In this document: piece after piece, positions 23,503 to 33,662 of the stretch
Numbering within the stretch: the first letter of the stretch is position 1
Layout: each line of letters opens with the position of its first letter
Assembly: GCA_004557735.1 (NCBI GenBank)
Contig: SFFV01000003.1
Location: 62,001 to 126,000, forward strand
Reading direction: 5' to 3'
DNA length: 64,000 nt
From: Clostridiales bacterium
GTDB lineage: Bacteria > Bacillota > Clostridia > Oscillospirales > Oscillospiraceae
Translations under genes and position numbers: made by a program
The notes under the pieces: generated by a model
The model's database searches: none
Seen by the model: only the letters and a program-made list of their open reading frames with translations
What the model was told of the DNA's origin: nothing

Positions 23503-23531
23503 TTGTCTGCCGCCGCCGGAAAAAGTATACT
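23503..23531 (+). promoter_or_regulatory. Promoter of the SDR gene
   Basis: TTGTCT (23503-23508), 17-bp spacer, TATACT (23526-23531). The -10 lies in GTATACTATAC, a small near-palindrome that could be part of a TetR operator. Confidence 0.5.
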
Positions 23532-23590
23532 ATACCCGTGAAAGATAATCAACATCTGTCTTTCTCATTCTCCCATGGAGGTGGATCACT

Positions 23591-24601
23591 ATGTATAAAA
23601 CCTATCTTGTGACCGGTGCGACGGGCTTTCTCGGCCGCACGGTCGTTTCGGAGCTGCTGTCCCGCGGCGCGGCGGTACGGGCGCTCGTACTGCCCGGCGA
23701 CTCGCTCGCCGGCGTTTTGCCGGAGAGCGTGGAGCGCACGGAGGGCGATATCTGCAGCGCATCCGCGCTGGAGGAGTTCTTTGCCGGAGCGGACGGGAAC
23801 ACCTGCGTTATCCACACGGCGGGCATCGTAACGGTGGCGTCGCGCCCGGACGCCTCGCTCTACCGCGTAAACGTAGACGGGACGCGCGCCGTTCTGCGTG
23901 CGTGCGCCGCGCATGGCGTCGGCAAGCTCGTGTATGTCAGCTCCGTCCATGCGCTGCCCGAAAAGCCGAAGGGCATGACGATCACGGAGACCGACGCCGT
24001 TTCTCCGGAATTTGTTTCCGGCGATTATGCCAAGAGCAAGGCGGAGGCGACCGCGCGCGTATTTGCCGCGGCGAAAAACGGTCTGAACGCGAGCGTCGTG
24101 TTCCCGTCCGGCATTATCGGGCCGGGCGATATCGCCGGGGGCAGTATAACGGCAATGTTCCGCTCGTTCCTTGCGGGGCGGCTCCCTCTCGCGGTGCGCG
24201 GCGGGTACGATTTCGTTGATGTGCGCGACGTTGCCCGCGGCATCGCCGACTGCGCGGAGAACGGCCGGCACGGCTGCGGCTACATTCTCTCCGGGCACTA
24301 TACAACGATCCGCGATATGCTCGAAACGTTCAAAGCCGCGGCCGGCATACGGCGCACGGTAGCGTATCTCCCGCTTGGGTTCGCCCGGGGCGCGGCGAAG
24401 GTCTTTGAAGAATTTGCCCGGCGGGGGAAAAAGAAGCTCTTCTTTACGCCCTATTCCGTGGAGGTGCTCGGCTCAAATGCGGATTTCAGCCACGGAGCGG
24501 CCAGCCGGACGTTCGGCTATACGCCGCGTCCGCTGCTCACGACGCTGCGCGACACGGCGCAATGGCTGTGCCGGGCAAAGTCTCTCGCGGCAGCGACATA
24601 A
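23591..24601 (+). CDS. Extended SDR, NAD-dependent epimerase/dehydratase family
   Basis: Rossmann-fold oxidoreductase of the extended SDR class, 336 residues; closest in feel to dihydroflavonol-reductase/sterol-dehydrogenase-like proteins, substrate unknown. The NAD(P) motif TGATGFLG is near residue 8. VSSVHAL is in place for the catalytic Ser, and YAKSK holds the catalytic Tyr and Lys near residues 142-146. GGAGGTGG precedes the ATG. It is divergent from the TetR gene, with its promoter in between, and is followed by a hairpin that overlaps the end of the convergent nucleotidyltransferase gene. Confidence 0.88.
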   Translation: MYKTYLVTGATGFLGRTVVSELLSRGAAVRALVLPGDSLAGVLPESVERTEGDICSASALEEFFAGADGNTCVIHTAGIVTVASRPDASLYRVNVDGTRAVLRACAAHGVGKLVYVSSVHALPEKPKGMTITETDAVSPEFVSGDYAKSKAEATARVFAAAKNGLNASVVFPSGIIGPGDIAGGSITAMFRSFLAGRLPLAVRGGYDFVDVRDVARGIADCAENGRHGCGYILSGHYTTIRDMLETFKAAAGIRRTVAYLPLGFARGAAKVFEEFARRGKKKLFFTPYSVEVLGSNADFSHGAASRTFGYTPRPLLTTLRDTAQWLCRAKSLAAAT

Positions 24602-24622
24602 AGACATAAATATACCATGCAC

Positions 24623-24655
24623 GCCGGCGGAAGCATATCACATGCTTCCGCCGGC
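24623..24655. terminator. Bidirectional hairpin between convergent genes
   Basis: 14-bp perfect arms 24623-24636 and 24642-24655, 5-nt loop, followed on plus by TTCGTTTTCC. The right arm lies inside the last codons of the minus-strand nucleotidyltransferase gene. Confidence 0.65.
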
Positions 24656-25678
24656 TTCGTTTTCCGTGCGTTGGGCAACCGCGCGCACGAGCGCTTCAAA
24701 GTGCCGCGCGGTGTCCGGGCTGTCGGACTCGATGCAAAGCGCCGCGCGGTCGGCGCAGGGCGCGATGTGCACGCCGCCGGGGACCGTTCGCACCGTAAGA
24801 CCGTCGGTGAGATCCGCTCCCGCCTCCATGAGCCCCGCGGTGAGCGCGCGCATGAGTCTCGCGCGGTGCGGCGCGCCGCAATACACCCGGCAGGCGTACC
24901 GCGCGCGCTCCGGGGAAGCCTCCGGCGCGCGCCCGAGCGCGCCGCCCTCCCGCTCCGGCAGGCGCAGCCGCCCTTCCCAGGCGTCGAGATTGGCCTGATA
25001 ATACGAGCCCGGGTCGCCGATATCGCGCCAGTAGCCGCTCATCGGCACGCCGCGAATGCCGCGCCCCGACGCCATCAGCCGCGGGAAAAGGTCGCGCGCG
25101 AAGTCAAAGGGCGTTTCGGCGGGAATGAAGCGCAGCACCTCCGGGGAGAGAACGTAGATGCCGGTATTCACGAGATCGGTCACGACGCGCTCCCACGCAG
25201 GCTTTTCGATGAAGCTGCGCACCCAGCCCCCGCCGTCGGTCACGGCGAGACCGTAGGGCAGCGGCGCTTCGTGCGGATAGAGCGCCATCGTGACGGCGGC
25301 GTGCGCACGCCGGTGCTCGTTCCAGAGAGCGCAAAGGTCGAAATCACACGCGGCGTCGCCGCTGATGATGAGCACGTTTTCACCCGCGATAAAATCCTCG
25401 CAGTTTTTCACCGCGCCCGCTGTGCCGAGCGCGCTCTCCTCGCGCCGGTACTGCATCCGCACGCCGAAGCCGCTCCCGTCGCCGAAGTACCGTTCGATCT
25501 GCTCGGGCAGGCAGGCCGTCGTGCAGCAGAGATCGCAAAAGCCGCACCGTTTCAAAAGCGCGACAATGTGCTCGAGCATCGGCGCGCCGAGCAGCTCCGC
25601 CATGGGCTTTGGCACCGCGCCGTGGGTGACCGGGGCGAGCCGCGTCCCTCTTCCTCCCGCCAAAATGACCGCTTTCAT
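24638..25678 (-). CDS. Sugar-phosphate nucleotidyltransferase with C-terminal phosphomannomutase domain IV-like segment
   Basis: Nucleotidyltransferase (GT-A type), 346 residues, that would activate a sugar 1-phosphate, most like mannose- or glucose-1-phosphate guanylyl/uridylyltransferases. The N-terminal MKAVILAGGRGTRLAPVT, PKPM, SGDAACDFD and SFIEKP segments are standard over residues 1-235. The last ~85 residues (RLMRALTAGLMEAGADLTDG, LTVRTVPGGVHIAPCADRAA, then ARHFEALVRAV) resemble the C-terminal domain IV of phosphomannomutases found in GMP/PMM fusion proteins, without the mutase catalytic domains. This looks like an internally shortened fusion protein. No other sugar-nucleotide gene is adjacent. 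Confidence 0.85.
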   Translation of the reverse strand: MKAVILAGGRGTRLAPVTHGAVPKPMAELLGAPMLEHIVALLKRCGFCDLCCTTACLPEQIERYFGDGSGFGVRMQYRREESALGTAGAVKNCEDFIAGENVLIISGDAACDFDLCALWNEHRRAHAAVTMALYPHEAPLPYGLAVTDGGGWVRSFIEKPAWERVVTDLVNTGIYVLSPEVLRFIPAETPFDFARDLFPRLMASGRGIRGVPMSGYWRDIGDPGSYYQANLDAWEGRLRLPEREGGALGRAPEASPERARYACRVYCGAPHRARLMRALTAGLMEAGADLTDGLTVRTVPGGVHIAPCADRAALCIESDSPDTARHFEALVRAVAQRTENEAGGSM

Positions 25679-25821
25679 CTTTTTATAAAAGCTCCTTTTC
25701 TTTTTTTACGGAGGAAGTTTCTGCACTGCGGCAAAAAATATGCAGAGCGAAAAAGAATGCGGCGAAAAGGTCTCGCATTCTTTGGATATTTGTGGTATAT
25801 TATATTCTGTATTTTTGTATG

Positions 25822-25849
25822 ATGCCCGCCCTGAGGTTTCGGCGGGCAT
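25822..25849 (+). promoter_or_regulatory. Leader hairpin directly before the gdpP ribosome-binding site
   Basis: ATGCCCGCC / GGCGGGCAT, 9 perfect pairs with a 10-nt loop, ending one base before the GAGGAG motif. Could affect initiation or act as an attenuator; not a classical terminator (no U-run). Confidence 0.45.
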
Positions 25850-25863
25850 GAGGAGTGGATACC

Positions 25864-27870
25864 TTGAACAGCCGCAAACCGCAGAAATTTGCCGAGCCGG
25901 GCATCCGCATGTGCCTGCTCATCATGCTCATATTCGCGCTTGTGACCTTCTTTTTTGCCCGCTTCAATCGCTATATCGCCTACGGCGAGGCGATCGTCAC
26001 GGTGCTGTTCGCGATCTACGCGCTCATCCGCGCGAGAGCGCGCCAGAAGGAGCTGCAGGCGTTCGTCGAGAGCGTCACCTACAACGCCGAATCCGCCACA
26101 AACAACACGCTCATCCACTTCCCGCTGCCGATGGCGGTGTTCCGTCTGAACGACAGCGGCGTTGTCTGGGGCAATCAGCCGTTCTGGGAGATGTGCGGCC
26201 GCACGAGTCCCGCGTTCGACGCGAAGCTCGCCTCGCTCGTGCCGGAGTTCAACAGCAAGTGGCTGCTCGAGGGCAAGAGCCGCATGGCGGATCTTCTCGA
26301 GGTAGACGGGAAAAAGTATCAGGTCAACGGCAACATGGTCCGCGCCGGAGAGCGCGAGGAGACCTATGAATTCATGGGCATTACCTACTGGGTGGACGTG
26401 ACCGAGTACGACGACGTGAAGCAGGAATACCTTGCCACGCGCCCGGTCGTGATGGTCATGCTCGTGGACAATTACGACGAGCTGATGAAGCCGCTCACCG
26501 ACCGCCAGCGCACCGAGCTGCGCGGCCAGCTGGATATCGCCATCGAAAAGTGGTGCGAGGGGCGCGGCGGCATTCTCCGGCGCGTGGACCGCGACCGGTA
26601 CATCTTCATTTTTGAAAAGCGCCATTTTGACGAGATCACGAAAAACCGCTTCACGCTCGTCGAGAGCATCCACTCGATCGTCAATCTCACGGGCATTCAC
26701 GCCACGGTGAGCATCGGCGTCGGGCTTGACGGCGCGAGCTACGACGAGGACTACTCCTTCGCCACGCTCGCCGAGGATATGGCGCTCTCACGCGGCGGCG
26801 ATCAGGCGGTCGTGAAGAACAAATTCAACTTTGAATTTTTCGGCGGGCGCGGCGCGGAGGTTGAAACGCGCACGAAGGTCAAGTCCCGCGTTATGGCAAA
26901 CTCGCTCTCCCGGCTCGTGCAGGACGCCTCGCAGGTGTTCATCATGGGTCACCGGTACGCCGATCTCGACGCGGTCGGCGCGGCGGTGGGCGTGCGGTGC
27001 ATCGCCCGGCGTTTTCACTGCCCGGCGAAGATCGTGCTCGACATGGAGAAAAACGCCGTCGGACCGCTGCTCACCGCGCTACACGAAGAGGAGGAATACA
27101 AATCCGCCTTCATCAGCCCGCAGGAGGCGCTGCTCGAGGCCGACAGCCGGACGCTGCTCGTCGTGGTGGACACGAACCGTCCCGAGCAGGCGGAGGACGA
27201 ATCGCTGCTCACCGCGTGCAGCAACCGCCTCGCGGTCATCGACCACCACCGCCGCGCCGCGACCTATATCAAAAACGCCACGCTCACGCTCTATGAGCCG
27301 AACGCCTCGTCCGCGTGCGAGCTTGTAACGGAGCTGATGCAGGAGCTGTGCGAGCCGGCGGACATCCTCCCCTTTGAGGCGGACGCCGTGCTCTCCGGCA
27401 TCGTGCTCGACACGAAAAACTTCACGATCCGCACCGGCGACCGCACGTTTGACGCCGCGGCGTTTCTCCGGCGCAGCGGCGCGGATACCACGCGCGTGAA
27501 AAAGCTCTTCCAAAACGGCATGGAGGAGACGATGGAGCGCTATGACATCATGAAGCAGGCGCGCATCTACAAGGGCATCGCCGTGGTCGCCGCGCAGGAG
27601 ACGCAAAACCGCATTGTCGCCGCGCAGGCCGCGGATGAGCTTTTGAACATCTCCGGCGTGAACGCGAGCGCCGTTTTGTACCCCACCGGCGACGGCGGCG
27701 TCGCGGTGTCGGCGCGGAGCATCGGCGATGTGAACGTGCAGGTCCTGCTCGAATCGCTCGGCGGCGGCGGCAACCGCTCGGCGGCCGGGGCGCAGATCGC
27801 GAACTGCTCTCTGCGCGACGCGGTGAACAAACTCTTCGCCGCCATTGACGAATACCGCGCCACAGAATGA
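25864..27870 (+). CDS. gdpP: Cyclic-di-AMP phosphodiesterase GdpP (DHH/DHHA1)
   Basis: Membrane phosphodiesterase that degrades c-di-AMP, a regulator of potassium and wall homeostasis. 668 residues: two transmembrane helices (about 15-60), PAS-like domain, degenerate GGDEF (ends ALSRGGDQAVVKNKF), DHH domain (MGHRYADLDAVGAA, VVDTNRP, VIDHHRRA) and DHHA1 (LLESLGGGGNRSAAGAQ). The usual His of the GGGH motif is Asn. I use the TTG at 25864, eight bases after AGGAG; a GTG at 25855 is too close. It is followed by rplI after 40 bp, the normal Firmicutes order. Confidence 0.94.
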   Translation: MNSRKPQKFAEPGIRMCLLIMLIFALVTFFFARFNRYIAYGEAIVTVLFAIYALIRARARQKELQAFVESVTYNAESATNNTLIHFPLPMAVFRLNDSGVVWGNQPFWEMCGRTSPAFDAKLASLVPEFNSKWLLEGKSRMADLLEVDGKKYQVNGNMVRAGEREETYEFMGITYWVDVTEYDDVKQEYLATRPVVMVMLVDNYDELMKPLTDRQRTELRGQLDIAIEKWCEGRGGILRRVDRDRYIFIFEKRHFDEITKNRFTLVESIHSIVNLTGIHATVSIGVGLDGASYDEDYSFATLAEDMALSRGGDQAVVKNKFNFEFFGGRGAEVETRTKVKSRVMANSLSRLVQDASQVFIMGHRYADLDAVGAAVGVRCIARRFHCPAKIVLDMEKNAVGPLLTALHEEEEYKSAFISPQEALLEADSRTLLVVVDTNRPEQAEDESLLTACSNRLAVIDHHRRAATYIKNATLTLYEPNASSACELVTELMQELCEPADILPFEADAVLSGIVLDTKNFTIRTGDRTFDAAAFLRRSGADTTRVKKLFQNGMEETMERYDIMKQARIYKGIAVVAAQETQNRIVAAQAADELLNISGVNASAVLYPTGDGGVAVSARSIGDVNVQVLLESLGGGGNRSAAGAQIANCSLRDAVNKLFAAIDEYRATE

Positions 27871-27910
27871 TTCAACGAAAAAATAAGCAGACCGAAGGAG
27901 GTCATATACC

Positions 27911-28357
27911 ATGAAAGTTATTTTCCAGCAGGACGTCCGCGGACAGGGCAAAAAGGGCGAGATGAAGGAAGTCTCCGAGGGCTACGGCCGCAACTACCTT
28001 CTCCCCCGCGGTCTCGCCGTAGAGGCGAACAGGGACAATCTCAACACCCTTGCGCTCAGGGAAAAGGCGAAGAAGGCGCAGGAAGCGCGCGAGCGCGCCG
28101 AGGCCGAGGAAGCCGCTGCGAAGCTCCGGGACGTGATCGTCACGGTGCGCGCCAAGGCCGGCGCGAACGGACGTCTTTTCGGCAGCGTCACCTCGCAGGA
28201 GATCGTGGACGCGCTGCGCGAGCAGCACGGCGTTTCCGTCGAGAAGAACCGCATCGTGCAGTCCGAGCCGATCAAGAGCTTCGGCAGCTTTGAAGTCAAA
28301 TGCAAATTCGGCTACGGCATCGACGGCACCGTGCAGCTGCTCGTCATCGAAAAGTAA
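27911..28357 (+). CDS. rplI: 50S ribosomal protein L9
   Basis: Ribosomal protein L9, an elongated protein that reaches away from the L1 stalk base and helps frame maintenance. 148 residues with the family start MKVIFQQDVRGQGKKGEMKE and the GYGRNYLLPRGLAV region, a long central helix rich in Ala/Glu/Lys, and the C-terminal GRLFGSVTSQEIVDAL domain. A strong AAGGAGG lies before the ATG. It sits between gdpP and dnaB, only 6 bp from the latter. Confidence 0.97.
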   Translation: MKVIFQQDVRGQGKKGEMKEVSEGYGRNYLLPRGLAVEANRDNLNTLALREKAKKAQEARERAEAEEAAAKLRDVIVTVRAKAGANGRLFGSVTSQEIVDALREQHGVSVEKNRIVQSEPIKSFGSFEVKCKFGYGIDGTVQLLVIEK

Positions 28358-28363
28358 GAGCGG

Positions 28364-29699
<1,336 letters not shown>

Positions 29700-29707
<8 letters not shown>

Positions 29708-31016
29708 ACCGGTGCTCGACCGCGCCCTGCTTCCGACGGGATGCACGGTGCTGTGCGCCGTATCCGGCGGGGCGGACTCGGTGTGTCTGCTCGATCTCGT
29801 GCGGCGGCTCGGCGATGTGACGGCGCTCTGCGCCCACTTCGATCACGGTATCCGCGGCGCGGAGAGCGCGCGGGACGCTGCGTTTGTCGAAGCGCTCTGC
29901 GAAGAATGGGGCGTCCCGTTCTTCCTTGGCCGGGGCGACGTTCCGGCGTATGCCGCGGAGAACGGTTTGAGCATCGAAACCGCAGCCCGGGAGCTGCGCT
30001 ACGCCTTTCTCGAGCGCACCGCGAAGGAGCAGGGCGCGGACGTCATCGCCACGGCGCACAACTTAAACGATAACGCGGAGACCATTCTCTTCCGCATGGC
30101 GCGCGGCACGGGGCTGCGCGGGCTCGCCGGGATTCCGGCGCGGCGCGGCAAAGTCGTCCGCCCGCTTTTGCAGACGCCGCGGCGCGACATCGAGGAATAT
30201 CTCGCCGCGCACAACATCCCCCATGTGGAGGACTCCACGAACGCGGAGCCGGACGCCGCGCGGAACCGCGTCCGGCGCGATGTGCTCCCGATGCTTGAGA
30301 GCGTCCATCCCGGCGCGGCGGCCGGCATCGTGCGCATGAGCGAAACGCTCGCCGAGGACGAGGCGTTTCTCGCGTCGCTTGCGGAGGAAAGGCTCGCCCG
30401 CTGGGGCGGCGCGATCCCCGCAAAGGAGCTTTGCGCGCTGCCGCGGCCCGTTGCGCGGCGCGCTCTTGCGCGCTGGCTCGGCGGGGAGCTGTCGCGCGAG
30501 CGGTTCGACGCGCTGCTGCGCTTTGCCGCGCTCCCCGGCGACGGCGTGCTCGAGCTGCCGGGGCGGCGCATCCGGCGGGAGCTTGGGCGGCTCCGGCCCG
30601 ACGAAGGGGACGCGCCGCCGCTCGAAGAGCGCGCGCTTCTGCCCGGAGAAACGCTCCTTTACCCCGGGCGGTGGCAAATTTTGTGCGAGCTTTGCCCCGC
30701 GGGGACAGAAATTCAAACTTCGTTCAACACTTTTTGCTTTTCATATGCCAATATATGTGGTAAACTGACCGTTGCGTCCCGCGCCGCGGGAGATACGATC
30801 GTCCTGCGCCGCCGCGGCGGCACGCGCTCGGTGAGCAAGCTGCTCGGCGAGGCGGGCATTCCGGTCTCGCAGCGCGCCGCCGTTCCGGTTTTGCGCGACG
30901 GGGCGGGCGTTTTAGCCGTTTACGGCATCGGGCAGAGTGAGAGAGCTTTCCCCGCGCCGCAGGAAGAATTCTGTAAAGTCACCATTTTGCCGATTTCGGA
31001 GGAAGAGAGAGAATGA
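29700..31016 (+). CDS. tilS: tRNA(Ile)-lysidine synthetase
   Basis: PP-loop ATPase that attaches lysine to C34 of the tRNA-Ile reading AUA, changing its identity. 438 residues. The SGGADS P-loop is near residue 21, FDHGIRGAES and TAHNLNDNAETIL follow, and the C-terminal domains end with SKLLGEAGIPVSQRAAVPVL, a typical TilS tail. Overlaps dnaB by 8 bp and hpt by 4 bp (ATGA). A short AT-rich island at about 30700-30770, inside the coding sequence, holds a promoter-like element that may feed hpt and ftsH. Confidence 0.95.
30738..30766 (+). promoter_or_regulatory. Possible internal promoter in tilS
   Basis: TTTTCA, 17-bp spacer, TAAACT with a TGG extension, in an AT-rich island of an otherwise GC-rich gene; about 250 bp before hpt. 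Confidence 0.4.
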
Positions 31017-31549
31017 GAGAAGATATTGCGTCCATACTGCTCAGTGAGGAGCAGATCCATACGCGCGTCCGCGAGCTCGGCGCGGAGATCTCCCGCGATT
31101 ACGCCGGGAAAGAGCCGCTGTTCGTCGGCGTATTGAAGGGCTGCTTCATTTTTATGGCGGATCTGTTCCGCGAAGTGACGATCCCCGGCAGCGTGGACTT
31201 CATGGCCGTTTCGTCCTACGGGAACGGCACCTCCACCACGGGCGCGGTGAAGATCAACAAGGATCTCAGCCAGGACATCGAAAACCGCGACGTGATCATT
31301 GTGGAGGACATTCTTGACTCCGGCGTCACGCTCAGCTATCTCACAAAGTACCTCCGGAACCGCAACCCGAGCTCCATCTGCATCGCAACGCTCCTCGATA
31401 AGCCCGCGCGCCGCCGCGCCGATGTGCAGGCAAAGTACGTCGGCTTTACCGTGCCGGACGCCTTCGTCGTCGGATACGGGCTGGACTATGCGGAGAAATA
31501 CCGCAATCTCCCGTTCATCGGCATTCTCAAGCCGGATATCTACGAATAA
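31013..31549 (+). CDS. hpt: Hypoxanthine phosphoribosyltransferase
   Basis: Purine salvage enzyme joining hypoxanthine or guanine to PRPP, 178 residues. The PRPP motif VIIVEDILDSGVTLSYL is canonical, as are FVGVLKGCFIFMADL and DFMAVSSYGNGT. Its ATG overlaps the tilS stop (ATGA), and ftsH follows after 65 bp. tilS-hpt-ftsH is a widely conserved order in Firmicutes; in Bacillus and Listeria, Hpt and TilS are reported to act together in activating ftsH transcription, which may apply here. Confidence 0.96.
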   Translation: MREDIASILLSEEQIHTRVRELGAEISRDYAGKEPLFVGVLKGCFIFMADLFREVTIPGSVDFMAVSSYGNGTSTTGAVKINKDLSQDIENRDVIIVEDILDSGVTLSYLTKYLRNRNPSSICIATLLDKPARRRADVQAKYVGFTVPDAFVVGYGLDYAEKYRNLPFIGILKPDIYE

Positions 31550-31576
31550 ATCTCTGATTTATATATTTTTGTCCGC

Positions 31577-31594
31577 GCCGTCCGGCGGGACGGC
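31577..31594 (+). promoter_or_regulatory. Small hairpin in the ftsH leader
   Basis: GCCGTCC, GGCG loop, GGACGGC; 7 pairs, just upstream of GGAAG and the TTG start of ftsH. Confidence 0.35.
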
Positions 31595-31614
31595 AGAAAA
31601 GGAAGTGACAGTTT

Positions 31615-33615
31615 TTGAACAACCGACCCTCCCCCAACAAGACCCGTCAGATCGGTTTTCTCGTATTGATCCTCATGCTGCTGCTCGGCACGATCTATTC
31701 CATGACGAGAAACACCGCGAAGGAATCGCTTGTCTACTCCGAGGTCATCGAGCTTTTTAAGACAAAGCAGGTCGAATCCTTCGCCATCGACACCGACGGC
31801 AATCTCACCATGCAGCTGCGCTCCGCCTACAAGGGGCAGACGAAGTATTCGTACGAGTGCGGCAGCTTCAGCATTTTCTACAACGATCTCAACGATCTCG
31901 TGCAGGAGCAGAAGGCCGAAGGCATTCTCACCGAGTACGACTATCCGCCCGCGTGGGAGGCGGCCTGGTGGCTGAGCTTTGTGCCGTATCTCATCATCTT
32001 CGTCATCATGGGCGTTCTCTGGTACTCCATGATGCGCTCGGCGCAGGGCGGCGGCGCCGGCGGCGTTATGAAGTTCTCCAAGGCGCGCACCCGTCTCGGC
32101 AGCGAGGAAAAGCAGAAAAAGACGTTTGCCGACGTTGCGGGCGCCGATGAGGAAAAGGAAGAGCTGCAGGAGATCGTCGAATATCTGAAAAATCCCGCGG
32201 CGTATTCCCAGATGGGCGCGCGCATCCCCAAGGGCGTGCTGCTCGTCGGCCCTCCGGGCACGGGCAAAACGCTGCTCGCCAAGGCGGTCGCCGGCGAGGC
32301 GGGCGTCGAGTTCCTGTCCATCTCCGGCTCCGATTTCGTCGAGCTGTACGTCGGCGTCGGCGCGGGCCGCGTCCGCGACCTGTTCGAGCAGGCCAAGAAG
32401 GTTGCCCCCGCCATCGTGTTCATCGACGAGATCGACGCCGTCGGCCGTCAGCGCGGCTCCGGTCTCGGCGGCGGCCACGACGAGCGCGAGCAGACGCTCA
32501 ACCAGCTGCTCGTGGAAATGGACGGCTTCAACGATAACCAGGGCGTCATCGTCATGGCGGCGACAAACCGCGCCGACATTCTCGATAATGCGCTCCTCCG
32601 CCCCGGCCGCTTCGACCGGCAGGTGTACGTCGGTCTGCCCGATATCAAGGGCCGCACCGACATTCTGAAAGTCCACGCCCGCGGCAAGCCGCTCGGCGAG
32701 GACGTCGATCTGCACGACATCGCCAAGGGAACGCCCGGCTTCTCCGGCGCGGATCTCGAGAACGTGCTCAACGAGGCCGCGCTGCTCGCGGTGCGCCGCA
32801 AGCGCCGGTTCATCATGCAGAAGGATATCGACGACGCCATTCTCAAGGTGTCCATGGGTCCGGAGAAAAAGTCCCGCGTCATCACCGAAAAGGATCGCCG
32901 CCTGACCGCGTACCACGAATCCGGCCACGCCATCGCCGCGCACTATCTTGAGCACGTCGATCCCGTGCAGTATATCACCATCATCCCCCGCGGACAGGCC
33001 GGCGGCTTCACGCTGTTCCGCCCGCAGGATGACAAGAGCTTCCGCTCGCGCAGCGAGATGTTTGAGAACATCGTTGTGGCGCTCGGCGGACGCATTGCCG
33101 AAAAGATCTTCCTTGACGATATCTCCACCGGCGCATCCGGCGATATCCAGCAGGCGACGCAGATCGTGCGCAACATGGTCACCGTGTACGGCATGAGCGA
33201 CCGTCTCGGCCCCATCAGCTTCGATTCTTCGGGCCACAGCATCTTCATCGGCCGCGACTTCGGCCAGACGAAGAGCTATTCCGAGGAGACCGCCGCCATC
33301 ATCGACGAAGAGGTCAAGCGCATCTTTGACGAGGCCGCGCTCAAGTGCGAGGAGATCCTCCGCGCCCATGCCGACGTGCTCGTCGCGCTCGCGGAGTACC
33401 TGCTCATCAACGAGACGATCGACGGCGACGACTTCCGCTATTTCTGCGATCACAAATGCATGCCCCCGCTGCCGGAGAAATCCGACGCCGTGAAGCAGAA
33501 GGAGGCCGAGCTTCTCAAGGAGACCGAGAGCAATACCGAGCCGGCCGCCGCGCCGGAACCCCCTGCCAACGGCGCGGATACCCCGGCCGAGCCGGACGGC
33601 AAAAAAGAAGAATAA
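31615..33615 (+). CDS. ftsH: ATP-dependent zinc metalloprotease FtsH
   Basis: Membrane-bound AAA+ protease that removes damaged membrane and regulatory proteins, 666 residues. Two hydrophobic segments (about 13-30 and 115-140) flank an outer loop. Walker A is GPPGTGKTLLAKAVAGE near 212, Walker B VFIDEIDAVG, and the arginine-finger region is NRADILDNALLRPGRFDRQ. The zinc site is HESGHAIA near 438. The start is a TTG at 31615 with GGAAG eight bases before. The C-terminal tail is rich in Glu, Pro and Ala. The gene ends at a strong terminator. Confidence 0.97.
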   Translation: MNNRPSPNKTRQIGFLVLILMLLLGTIYSMTRNTAKESLVYSEVIELFKTKQVESFAIDTDGNLTMQLRSAYKGQTKYSYECGSFSIFYNDLNDLVQEQKAEGILTEYDYPPAWEAAWWLSFVPYLIIFVIMGVLWYSMMRSAQGGGAGGVMKFSKARTRLGSEEKQKKTFADVAGADEEKEELQEIVEYLKNPAAYSQMGARIPKGVLLVGPPGTGKTLLAKAVAGEAGVEFLSISGSDFVELYVGVGAGRVRDLFEQAKKVAPAIVFIDEIDAVGRQRGSGLGGGHDEREQTLNQLLVEMDGFNDNQGVIVMAATNRADILDNALLRPGRFDRQVYVGLPDIKGRTDILKVHARGKPLGEDVDLHDIAKGTPGFSGADLENVLNEAALLAVRRKRRFIMQKDIDDAILKVSMGPEKKSRVITEKDRRLTAYHESGHAIAAHYLEHVDPVQYITIIPRGQAGGFTLFRPQDDKSFRSRSEMFENIVVALGGRIAEKIFLDDISTGASGDIQQATQIVRNMVTVYGMSDRLGPISFDSSGHSIFIGRDFGQTKSYSEETAAIIDEEVKRIFDEAALKCEEILRAHADVLVALAEYLLINETIDGDDFRYFCDHKCMPPLPEKSDAVKQKEAELLKETESNTEPAAAPEPPANGADTPAEPDGKKEE

Positions 33616-33623
33616 CAAAAAAC

Positions 33624-33662
33624 AACCTCGCTGAACGATTGATCTCGTTCAGCGAGGTTTTC
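33624..33662. terminator. Bidirectional terminator after ftsH
   Basis: 15-bp perfect stem (33624-33638, 33645-33659), 6-nt loop. Plus side ends TTTTCC; minus side runs into GTTTTTTG. It serves ftsH and the convergent O-antigen-ligase-like gene. Confidence 0.9.
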
